NCBI GenBank assembly: GCA_017515465.1
Contig: JAFWFV010000003.1
Span: 1-62,499, forward strand
Direction: 5' to 3'
From: Clostridiales bacterium
GTDB lineage: Bacteria; Bacillota; Clostridia; Saccharofermentanales; Saccharofermentanaceae
Length of the DNA: 62,499 nt
Shown: piece after piece, positions 54,271-61,592 of the stretch
How positions within the stretch are numbered: position 1 is the first letter of the stretch
Layout: every line of letters begins with the position of its first letter
Translations under genes and position numbers: made by a program
The notes under the pieces: generated by a model
The model's input: only the letters and a program-made list of their open reading frames with translations
The model's database searches: none
Told to the model about the DNA's origin: nothing

Positions 54271-55425
54271 ATGCCAGTATTTAGAGTAGAGAAAAACAAT
54301 AATTACACGGTAATGGCAAATTATCATTTGAAAGATGCAAGTCTTTCTTTGAAGGCAAAGGGTTTGCTATCTTTGATGCTTTCGCTCCCGAACAATTGGG
54401 ATTATTCGTTAAACGGACTTGTCAGGATATGTAAGGAAGAATATGCATCGATTAGTTCAGGGGTAAAAGAACTGGAAAATGCCGGTTATATTGTGAGAAA
54501 TCAGGAGCGTGATGTCAAAGGAAGACTGTCAAATATCGTATATACAATCTATGAAAAGCCCGTAGATACTACATCTGAACCGTTAGTGGAAAATCCGTTA
54601 ACGGAAAACCCGTTAATGGAAAACCCGATAACGGAAAACCCGATAACGGAAAACCCGTTAACGGAAAACCCGATAACGGAAAACCCGATAACGGAAAACC
54701 CGATAACGGAAAATCCGATAACGGAAAACCCGATAACGGAAGATCCGATAACGGAAAATCCGATAACGGAAGATCCGATAACGGAAAATCCGCATGAATC
54801 AAATACTAATCAACTAAGTACTAAACAATTAAGTACTAAACAACAAAATACTAAAGAACAAAGAAGTACTGACTTTCTTACTGAGCAGGTGCGCGAAGCT
54901 GAAAAAGCCTTGGATGATTTGATCTCAGAGATATCAGATGTCATAGGAAGACCTCTGACTTTGAAAGAGAAGAGGACTTGCAGTATTTGGATCGAAACCG
55001 AAGAGGACAGAGAGATGATAATGCTGGCCGTTGAGGATAATTTGTTCAGAGATGACATGTTCGATCTCAAATATGTGCTCAAAACCCTGGATGAGTGGAG
55101 AAAAAACGGTATTACGGATCCAAAAGGAGCGCGGAACTATATCCTGGATAATCATGTGGCCAATCTGGCTGCATTAGCTGGAGATATCGAAGCAAGTTCT
55201 CACAGATCAGGCAAGAGAGAAGAAATCATGAGTAAAAATGAATTGGCAGATCTTCAAGCATACAGAGATCTCCTAATCAGTACTTATAAGCAAGGGGATT
55301 TCAATAGAGTGATCAGTATCTACACGATTGCATCATGGCACAAAGATCTCTTTGATTATCTGCCGAAGGAAATCCAGACCCTCATCAAAAAGAGGATCAA
55401 TAACACGAGGAGGAAAAAACCGTGA
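54271..55425 (+). CDS. Winged-helix replication-initiator-like protein of mobile elements
   Basis: The 384-residue protein starts with FRVEKNNNYTVMANYHL and SLSLKAKGLLSLMLSLP, a winged-helix domain common on Firmicute conjugative elements, as in helix-turn-helix proteins annotated next to parA/parB. A Pro-rich linker of ENPIT repeats (about 106-174) separates it from a C-terminal all-helical region (about 210-384) like DnaD/DUF6017 forms. It could start replication or control transcription. The first is inferred from layout. GGGAGGG precedes the ATG. It overlaps the next gene (GTGA). Confidence 0.75.
   Translation: MPVFRVEKNNNYTVMANYHLKDASLSLKAKGLLSLMLSLPNNWDYSLNGLVRICKEEYASISSGVKELENAGYIVRNQERDVKGRLSNIVYTIYEKPVDTTSEPLVENPLTENPLMENPITENPITENPLTENPITENPITENPITENPITENPITEDPITENPITEDPITENPHESNTNQLSTKQLSTKQQNTKEQRSTDFLTEQVREAEKALDDLISEISDVIGRPLTLKEKRTCSIWIETEEDREMIMLAVEDNLFRDDMFDLKYVLKTLDEWRKNGITDPKGARNYILDNHVANLAALAGDIEASSHRSGKREEIMSKNELADLQAYRDLLISTYKQGDFNRVISIYTIASWHKDLFDYLPKEIQTLIKKRINNTRRKKP
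54586..54792 (+). repeat. Fourteen 15-bp tandem repeats (ENPIT coding)
   Basis: Units of ATAACGGAAAACCCG and close variants run in frame, giving (T/V/M)EN/DP(I/L). Only third positions and single bases vary. The array lies in the linker of the initiator-like gene and resembles iteron blocks. Confidence 0.9.
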
Positions 55426-56168
55426 ACGATTTGGAAAAAAAGAAATTATTAGCAGCCGCGATGGCTGCTTTTTTTATTCTCCCGATGTCGGGATGCTTTA
55501 AGACAGAGGAAGATGTCATTGCAGAAGAGTCTGCAAATATGTCTGCAGAAACCGAAGAATACCATTCTGTCGGTGAGACCATAAGTACGGATTCATTCGA
55601 TTTTACTGTCAGAAGCATCAAGTATTATGTTGAAGATGGAGCTTATTTCATTTTGGCAGATGTGACCTATACAAATAAAACATCAGAAAAGGTAAATCTC
55701 GAAGCTTCATCAATAATGTGTTATCTGGATAACGAGATGGCACAGCAGGTTACATATCCCGATACGGATTATGTGGATACGAATCTGATGCTGAATAATT
55801 CGAATATCAATCCTGGTAGAACTAAGAGCGGACTGATACTGTATGTTTCCTATAGAGACTGGAATGCAGTCGAAATCCAGTGCAATGATGTTATCGTCAG
55901 ATCCAGTATGGTTTTGTGTGAGAGCATCACGACATCCAGCAAGTCTTCGGGCGAAACGGCAGAAACATCTGAAACAGATGCAGAGCCCCTGTTTATCATT
56001 GATACTTCATCTGGTACGTTTCATAGACCAGAATGTCCTCAGATCAATTCGATAGGAATTGCACATCTGGCAGAAAGCCATAATACAGCTGAAGTTCTGA
56101 TAAGCGGAGGAGCTGCACCTTGCGAGGTGTGCAGACCCCAGGTAGATGAGGGAGGACTACAGCAATGA
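55422..56168 (+). CDS. Lipoprotein with DUF4352-like domain and Ada-like Cys motif
   Basis: GTG starts a 248-residue protein. The signal peptide ends with LPMSGC (lipid at Cys about 26). A beta-sandwich domain (about 50-160) resembles DUF4352. A Ser/Thr/Glu linker follows. Residues about 195-240 have FHRPECPQI and CEVCRP, like the FHxxxC...CxxC metal-binding module seen in Ada and nuclease tails. It overlaps the previous and next genes, so it is part of the parA operon. Its role is unknown; it might be a cell-envelope factor for the element. Confidence 0.7.
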   Translation: MNDLEKKKLLAAAMAAFFILPMSGCFKTEEDVIAEESANMSAETEEYHSVGETISTDSFDFTVRSIKYYVEDGAYFILADVTYTNKTSEKVNLEASSIMCYLDNEMAQQVTYPDTDYVDTNLMLNNSNINPGRTKSGLILYVSYRDWNAVEIQCNDVIVRSSMVLCESITTSSKSSGETAETSETDAEPLFIIDTSSGTFHRPECPQINSIGIAHLAESHNTAEVLISGGAAPCEVCRPQVDEGGLQQ

Positions 56169-56833
56169 AAGAACCGGAAATTAAGATCATATACATAGAA
56201 CCTCAGAAAGAACCACAGGTAATGAAGATACCCAACGAACTGAAATCATTTCAGCACTTAGTTGGCGGATTTGTAGAAGTGGTTGGGGCAGACGAAGGAG
56301 TTGATTTCATTTGTAACGGCGAAGGAAAAGTCTTCGATATGCCGCTAAATCGAGCCTTGTTTGATGATGAAGGAGTTATTTACGACATAATAGCTGGACC
56401 TCTAATAATATGTGGTGCAGATGAAGATAACGGAGTATTCATATCATTAAGTGAAGAACAGATAAAAGAGTATACAGAGCGGTTTAAAGAACCAGAGTAT
56501 TTTATGGGAGGCAGAAGAGTGGATAATAAAGCAGAAGATACTATCGAGTACAATGCATCATCTATTGCACATGAATTGAATGATTTCATGAGAGAATACG
56601 ACTTCTTTGACTATAGTGACAGGATTGAGTCCCCTGAAGAAGCAATCGAGGACATAATGGACGACCTTATATCAGGCAGAGATTTTAATTCTTTCAGAAC
56701 AGCGCTTAAGACAATAGCGGAAGAGAACCCTGAAAATGCAGAAAGAGCAAATGAATTGCTGGCAAAGGTCGAAGCATTCGAGGCTAAATACTTTCGTGAT
56801 GCACCTCTAAAAGATGTTCCTGATCGAGAGTAA
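56165..56833 (+). CDS. DUF3846 domain protein
   Basis: The 222-residue protein matches the DUF3846 pattern: IIYIEPQKEPQVMKIPNELKSFQHLVGGFVEVV-type start, ICNGEGKVFDMPLNRALF, IIAGPLIICG, FISLSEEQIKEYTERF. DUF3846 proteins are frequent on Firmicute conjugative elements and phages. The C-terminal 90 residues are acidic helices not typical of the domain. It overlaps the lipoprotein stop (ATGA) and ends the operon. Function unknown. Confidence 0.75.
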   Translation: MKEPEIKIIYIEPQKEPQVMKIPNELKSFQHLVGGFVEVVGADEGVDFICNGEGKVFDMPLNRALFDDEGVIYDIIAGPLIICGADEDNGVFISLSEEQIKEYTERFKEPEYFMGGRRVDNKAEDTIEYNASSIAHELNDFMREYDFFDYSDRIESPEEAIEDIMDDLISGRDFNSFRTALKTIAEENPENAERANELLAKVEAFEAKYFRDAPLKDVPDRE

Positions 56834-56836
56834 TAC

Positions 56837-56875
56837 TTGACATCTTCTCTGAAAAGTTGTACCGTAACGGTACAA
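56837..56875 (+). promoter_or_regulatory. Promoter overlapped by a perfect palindromic operator
   Basis: TTGACA at 56837-56842 is followed 17 bases later by TACCGT (56860-56865) as a weak -10. A palindrome, TTGTACCG (56857-56864), TAA, CGGTACAA (56868-56875), covers the -10 region. A GGGAGG ribosome site lies just after it. A dimeric regulator probably represses here. Confidence 0.6.
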
Positions 56876-56900
56876 GTATTTATAAGGGAGGATTTAATTT

Positions 56901-57311
56901 ATGGACGATAAGAATAAGAAAAGAATAACTGCGTGGGTGCTTCGAGGAAAACTCAGAGAATACCTTAATGCAGTATCTAAAGAGGGTATGCAGTTCCTCA
57001 TCTATGATGGCAGTGATATAGATTTTCTGCTGACTAAAGACGGAACCGGCCTTGATCGCGATGTGCTGATTGAAGTGACTTATTCTGATTTTAGACAGAG
57101 TATCAATCATATGCTTGACATGATAAGAGAACAGAAGACAGCTGCTGTTATCAAGAGCAGACAGGCTGAAGAAGTGTTTGTTATCCCTCTTGAACCACAA
57201 ATGGCCTATATTGAACAAATCAAAAAACTTGAAAGTGAAAACGATAGACTAAAGAAACGTAATGAACGTTTGATGAAGTACAAGGAACTGATCGACAACA
57301 TGAATCTGTGA
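56901..57311 (+). CDS. Hypothetical protein with coiled-coil tail, possible DNA-binding N-terminus
   Basis: The 136-residue protein has an N-terminal stretch (ITAWVLRGKLREYL, then a beta pair ending LLTKDG) that faintly recalls Phd/YefM antitoxin folds. The C-terminal 35 residues (IKKLESENDRLKKRNERL) are a coiled coil. There is no toxin gene beside it. The palindrome-bearing promoter ahead suggests self-control. Family not recognised. Confidence 0.6.
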   Translation: MDDKNKKRITAWVLRGKLREYLNAVSKEGMQFLIYDGSDIDFLLTKDGTGLDRDVLIEVTYSDFRQSINHMLDMIREQKTAAVIKSRQAEEVFVIPLEPQMAYIEQIKKLESENDRLKKRNERLMKYKELIDNMNL

Positions 57312-57320
57312 TCTAGAGCC

Positions 57321-57378
57321 ACTGATATACTACGCATATCAGTTAGTTCCTTGCTCCGCAAGTAACTAATGGTTTTTT
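57321..57378 (+). terminator. Two hairpins in tandem, the second a terminator
   Basis: ACTGATAT (57321-57328) pairs with ATATCAGT (57336-57343). TTAGTTCCTTGC (57343-57354) pairs with GCAAGTAACTAA (57358-57369) with two mismatches, followed by six T residues. Confidence 0.65.
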
Positions 57379-57408
57379 GCAAATGCCGCAATTAGTGAGG
57401 TAGTAGAT

Positions 57409-58503
57409 ATGAATATCCCCAAAATGACTTCATTGATCCTCGCTCTTATGATGGTCCTGACCACATTCGCAGCGTGTGATACAGCAGAGACAATTCCTGA
57501 CGGAAGTGTTCCCATCACTCCGGAAGAGAGCGCTATGATCTCTGAAATGCTCGAAGAGGGCATGGACGAGGAGGAGATAGCAGAAGTTCTTTCGACGATG
57601 GAAACAACTGAAGCAACAGGTGAGACGAACGGAAATACCGATGTGACAGAACCCTCGGTAGTTGAGTCTGTTGCTCCGAACGGGGAGACCGTGAGAGTAA
57701 CCCCGACAACAGCGCCCAGGCAGACCGTAACGCAGACGATAAGGAATGCTGACGGATCCACGAGTACGGTAAGGGTTACTGCAACGGCAACCCCCAGACC
57801 GACAGGAACTGCTACAACTGTTCCCACATCGACAACCACTACAACGGCTCCTACAAGCGCAACGACTATTGCAAGACCGACAACGGCTCCGTCTGGTTCG
57901 TTCCAGTCGAGTATTGAAAATGAACTGGTTGGTTTAATCAACAACATCAGAAAGGCAAGAGCTGTTGAGAAACAGAGAGAATACTATGTTCCTGTTCAGA
58001 TGTCTGACTCTTTGAGAACTAAAGCTCGGACTAGATGTAAGGAGATAGTGACATCGTTCGATCATAGCTCAGCCAGTGGTAGTGGACTTGGAAGTGAATG
58101 TATCTTCAGAGCATCAAGTCAAGTAAATGCTTCGACTATTTCAGTTGCTTGGAAGAACTCTTCTTCGCACAAGGCAATGCTATGTGGTGGCTGTACATCA
58201 AGTAATAAGTCGGCTTATTATTGTGGTATTGGTGTTTACTACTACAATGGTTCAACATATGCAGTCTATGGTGATGGGGATGGTGTGAGCGGTACTGGAC
58301 TTCCTTCTGGTTACACTGCACCCACAACGACCACTCCTACGACCACTACAACGACTACTGCAACACCGACTGAGACAACAGCTCCGACAACTACGACGAC
58401 AACCGCAACTCCGACTGAAACAACAGTAGTAACAACTGAAGCCACAACTCAGGTGCAGAACAGTACGGTTGATGACACGGGTGACAGTGGTGGAGACGGC
58501 TGA
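57409..58503 (+). CDS. CAP-domain lipoprotein with Thr-rich linkers
   Basis: The 364-residue protein has a signal peptide ending TTFAAC (Cys about 23, lipid site). A Thr/Pro/Ala-rich region (about 95-163) follows an acidic stretch. The CAP/SCP domain (about 168-303) has ELVGLINNIRKAR, DSLRTKARTRCKEIV, SFDHSSASGSG and YCGIGVYYYNG. The end is another Thr-rich stretch (PTTTTTTTATPTETT). CAP proteins bind cell-wall or sterol-like ligands; no catalytic role is proved. The Thr-rich parts could carry O-glycans. It resembles the chromosomal exported proteins more than the parA segment. Confidence 0.83.
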   Translation: MNIPKMTSLILALMMVLTTFAACDTAETIPDGSVPITPEESAMISEMLEEGMDEEEIAEVLSTMETTEATGETNGNTDVTEPSVVESVAPNGETVRVTPTTAPRQTVTQTIRNADGSTSTVRVTATATPRPTGTATTVPTSTTTTTAPTSATTIARPTTAPSGSFQSSIENELVGLINNIRKARAVEKQREYYVPVQMSDSLRTKARTRCKEIVTSFDHSSASGSGLGSECIFRASSQVNASTISVAWKNSSSHKAMLCGGCTSSNKSAYYCGIGVYYYNGSTYAVYGDGDGVSGTGLPSGYTAPTTTTPTTTTTTTATPTETTAPTTTTTTATPTETTVVTTEATTQVQNSTVDDTGDSGGDG

Positions 58504-58523
58504 TAGAACACGATAAAGCACTT

Positions 58524-58553
58524 AAGGACTTCAAAATGGAGTCCTTTATTTAT
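58524..58553 (+). terminator. Terminator of the CAP lipoprotein gene
   Basis: AAGGACT (58524-58530) pairs with AGTCCTT (58540-58546) around nine bases. TATTTAT follows. Confidence 0.7.
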
Positions 58554-58587
58554 GGATAAATAATAAACATAAAGGAGACATATCACT

Positions 58588-58626
58588 ATGAATAGGAATC
58601 GTGATGGTCCGGCAGTACCTATGTGA
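58588..58626 (+). CDS. 12-residue leader ORF (MNRNRDGPAVPM)
   Basis: ATG 58588 follows AAAGGAG by ten bases and opens 12 codons that stop at TGA 58624-58626. Thirty bases on is a strong terminator, then the large secreted protein gene. This order fits a leader peptide that governs readthrough, but no such system is proven here. It may also be a chance ORF. Confidence 0.4.
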   Translation: MNRNRDGPAVPM

Positions 58627-58656
58627 CTGTCAAAGAACAATTACACAGAATAATCA

Positions 58657-58693
58657 AGAGAAGCAACAATCGCGAAGTTGTTTCTCTTTTTTA
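58657..58693 (+). terminator. Terminator between leader ORF and surface protein gene
   Basis: AGAGAAGCAAC (58657-58667) pairs with GTTGTTTCTCT (58677-58687) with one G-T pair, then TTTTTTA. It lies 35 bases before the next ATG. Confidence 0.8.
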
Positions 58694-58727
58694 TTGAACA
58701 AAATCTTGATGAAAGGAACAAAAGACA

Positions 58728-61592
58728 ATGAAGAAGTATAAAGAACGACTCATTGCTATGATCTCTGCTTTAGCAATGATCATTACTTCGACAGGCGTTG
58801 TGAATTACCTGACTTTCGCTGATGACGAAGATGTATCGCCGGCAGTAGAGGAAGTCGTGGTAGAAGAAACAGCTCCCGAAGAGCAGGATCCTGTTGTTGT
58901 CGAACCCGTTACAGAGACAACCGAACCGACTTCAGCAGAAGATACTGATGTTTCCGTGTCCGACGAAGAACAGGAACAGACAGATATCTCTGAACCAGTT
59001 TCTGAAGATGCTGACATTTCTTCCGATGAACAGGCTGAATCCGTTTCACAGGACACTCCTTCCGTTACGGAAGAAACGGCTGCCCCTGATGCTCAGCCTG
59101 TTGAGACTCAGGAAGAGGTTCAGACAACTAACATTGATATTGCAACTGTTAATGATGCAGATGCTTTCAACGATGCTATTGCAGGACTTTCTGCCGATAA
59201 CCGTGTCGTAGTATCAACAAATGCAGACCTTAACGGCTATATCAACAATGTAAATGGTGTCTATTTCGACGGAACATACTATTTGAGTTTTGCTTCCGAG
59301 GACGATCTGTACGATGCAGTATTCTGTTTTGACAACTTCGGCATGCAGTACGCTATCGAGGGTAGTGCAAAGATTTGCGGTACGGGAATTGCCTATGCAA
59401 ACGCCCAGATCAACCCAAACGCAACAACAAAGATAGCCGTTATCGACACAGGTTCTAATGTTGCCAACGAGAAGTATTCCGTAATCGGTGACGATGTAAC
59501 AGACGAGAACGGACACGGAACAAATATGGCTAATCTGATCCTCGGTGAGACAAACGATGCTTATATCATTTCCGTTAAGGCTATCGGATCCAGCGGCGTT
59601 GGTAATGTTACCGATGTATGTGCCGCAGTACAGTTTGCTATCAACAGTGATGTTGATGTTATCCTTTTGGCTCTGTCTATCAGGAATAACGGCGAATATG
59701 AGGCTTTCGAGCAGTTGATCGCTGATGCACAGGCACAGGGCATTACTGTTATCGCTTCAGCTGGTAACAATAATGCAGATGCTTCAAACTATTTACCCGC
59801 TGGAGTTTCTGGCGTAATTACTGTCGGTGCCATCACAGAGGACGGATATAAGAACGCAAATTCGAACTACGGAACATCAGTAAACTACTATATACCCGCA
59901 GACTCCACTTCTATTGCAAGTGCTATCTTTGCTGGTAAGTATATTGAAGGTGCGACTGACGGTGTTGCAACAAGCTGTATCCTCAGAGGCCGTCCCACAG
60001 AAATTGAAGATGATGACGACATTGATTATATTGCTGATGGTACAGTCTTTGTTCTTGAAGACTACTATCCTAATACTGCATCTATCAATGACCGCACAAA
60101 TTATCGTATGACAGTTCGTGGCGGTGGTTCTTCTGCTCGTAAGTTGAGCTATGCTGATCTTTTTAACATTAGTAGTTCTGATGATTATTTCACATATGGA
60201 TATTACGATGTCTATGATCCTGATACACAACATTGGAATACAGCTGATGAATGGGCAACTGATAATGTTGTCTATTGTATTGAAGCGAGCAAGACTAATC
60301 CGTTCGGAACCGGAAATCCCGATTATACAGGCGTATCCAGTTCAAACCAGCTTCTGCAAGCTGCACTTGCTTGCGCTCCCGGCGGTGAACTCTATGACCT
60401 TATGAAAGAATGGTGGGCTACAAACGGAACCTCTGTTCTTAAGGGTGGTACTGTTACTGACCAAAAGATGTATGCGATAGCACATATGGCAGCTTGTTAT
60501 GCATATGCCGGATCCTATAGCGGTACTCACATTCCTTCAGGTACATTCAGAACCGTATTTAGTAATTACATCGCTTATTTGAATACGCTTCACTCAAATC
60601 TGAACATAACGGGTTGGTGGTGTAAGGTTTATACTTGTCAGTCAACATCGGCTCAGCAGGATAAGAATGCACTTCAGAAGATTGCTCGTGGCGGTGCAAC
60701 CCTGCTCGATGTCAGACCGCAGGCCGCATATGCCGGTTTCTCCATTGATAAGGAAACGGCAAACGGTATGCAGATGACCGGAGCAACCTTTACTGTTTAT
60801 AGTGATGAAGCCTGCACAACGGTTATCGGTACTATCACTGATCCTAACAATGATGGTGTTTACGATACCTATACAACATCCGAGTCTTTCGGTGACGATG
60901 TAAAGTACGACCTGAAGGACAGGTTGCGTCTTGTTAAAGATACGACTGACGAAAACATATTTGACCGTACTGTATATCTCAAAGAGACCGCTGCACCGAC
61001 AGCAGCAGGAGGGATAACACTATCTGAAACACTCATAGACAATAATGTTTATGAAGTTGTTTTCCATTATGATCATGAGGATAAGCAATTAACATATTCA
61101 GTCAATTACAATAGTTCTACAATTCATAATGGGTTATATGATGTCAATGCAACTATTCCAGATGCAGATCCCATCAAAGCAGTTATCGGTAATTCCAACG
61201 AGCTCGATGCCTCAAAGTTCATCGACGGCGCTTCAATCTCCGTGCTGAAAACGACAGATACAAACTATGATACTACTTCAACAGTATTTAGCTTGTATGC
61301 CGGAACAGCAACGAGTGGCACATCTCTTGCTTATGCCCGATACGATGCAACAACAGGTCTCTGGCTGTGGTACACGGCAAAGACAGACGGTACAATCGTG
61401 GGCGATGGTACTGCATATCCCGTAGTTCCGGGCAATACTTATACCATTGTTGAGGATTTCACAGCTGATGCTTATATCCCCGGCGTAAACTATACTGTCG
61501 TTAACTCAAACGGCTGGACAAAGATTTCGGACACTAGTATTTCAAAACTGTTACGGCCAGTGCGGATAACGGCGGCGTGTCGTCGGTTGTAG
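58728..61592 (+). CDS. Secreted subtilisin-like/thioester adhesin, first part (frameshifted)
   Basis: The 954-residue frame has a signal peptide (about 1-32) and an acidic Glu/Thr/Ser region (to about 145). A subtilisin-like S8 domain (about 225-405) has Asp240 in VIDTG, His263 in GHGTNMA, Asn347 in SAGNN and Ser395 in STSIASA, so the triad is present. A candidate thioester domain follows, with VYCIEASK (Cys517) and TDQKMYAIAH (Gln579). Then come two Cna-B/SpaA-like domains, one with VYLKETAAP. From about residue 940 the frame is lost at an A run (61544-61547), and a false C-terminus follows. AAAGGAAC precedes the ATG. Confidence 0.8.
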   Translation: MKKYKERLIAMISALAMIITSTGVVNYLTFADDEDVSPAVEEVVVEETAPEEQDPVVVEPVTETTEPTSAEDTDVSVSDEEQEQTDISEPVSEDADISSDEQAESVSQDTPSVTEETAAPDAQPVETQEEVQTTNIDIATVNDADAFNDAIAGLSADNRVVVSTNADLNGYINNVNGVYFDGTYYLSFASEDDLYDAVFCFDNFGMQYAIEGSAKICGTGIAYANAQINPNATTKIAVIDTGSNVANEKYSVIGDDVTDENGHGTNMANLILGETNDAYIISVKAIGSSGVGNVTDVCAAVQFAINSDVDVILLALSIRNNGEYEAFEQLIADAQAQGITVIASAGNNNADASNYLPAGVSGVITVGAITEDGYKNANSNYGTSVNYYIPADSTSIASAIFAGKYIEGATDGVATSCILRGRPTEIEDDDDIDYIADGTVFVLEDYYPNTASINDRTNYRMTVRGGGSSARKLSYADLFNISSSDDYFTYGYYDVYDPDTQHWNTADEWATDNVVYCIEASKTNPFGTGNPDYTGVSSSNQLLQAALACAPGGELYDLMKEWWATNGTSVLKGGTVTDQKMYAIAHMAACYAYAGSYSGTHIPSGTFRTVFSNYIAYLNTLHSNLNITGWWCKVYTCQSTSAQQDKNALQKIARGGATLLDVRPQAAYAGFSIDKETANGMQMTGATFTVYSDEACTTVIGTITDPNNDGVYDTYTTSESFGDDVKYDLKDRLRLVKDTTDENIFDRTVYLKETAAPTAAGGITLSETLIDNNVYEVVFHYDHEDKQLTYSVNYNSSTIHNGLYDVNATIPDADPIKAVIGNSNELDASKFIDGASISVLKTTDTNYDTTSTVFSLYAGTATSGTSLAYARYDATTGLWLWYTAKTDGTIVGDGTAYPVVPGNTYTIVEDFTADAYIPGVNYTVVNSNGWTKISDTSISKLLRPVRITAACRRL

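Noticed and set aside
54586..54792. CRISPR array in the initiator-like gene
   Set aside because: The repeats are contiguous 15-base units in frame, without spacers.
61536..61560. Programmed -1 frameshift
   Set aside because: The site TTCAAAAC lacks a proper X-XXY-YYZ heptamer in the reading frame and no clear downstream structure was found. A missing A is simpler, though not excluded.
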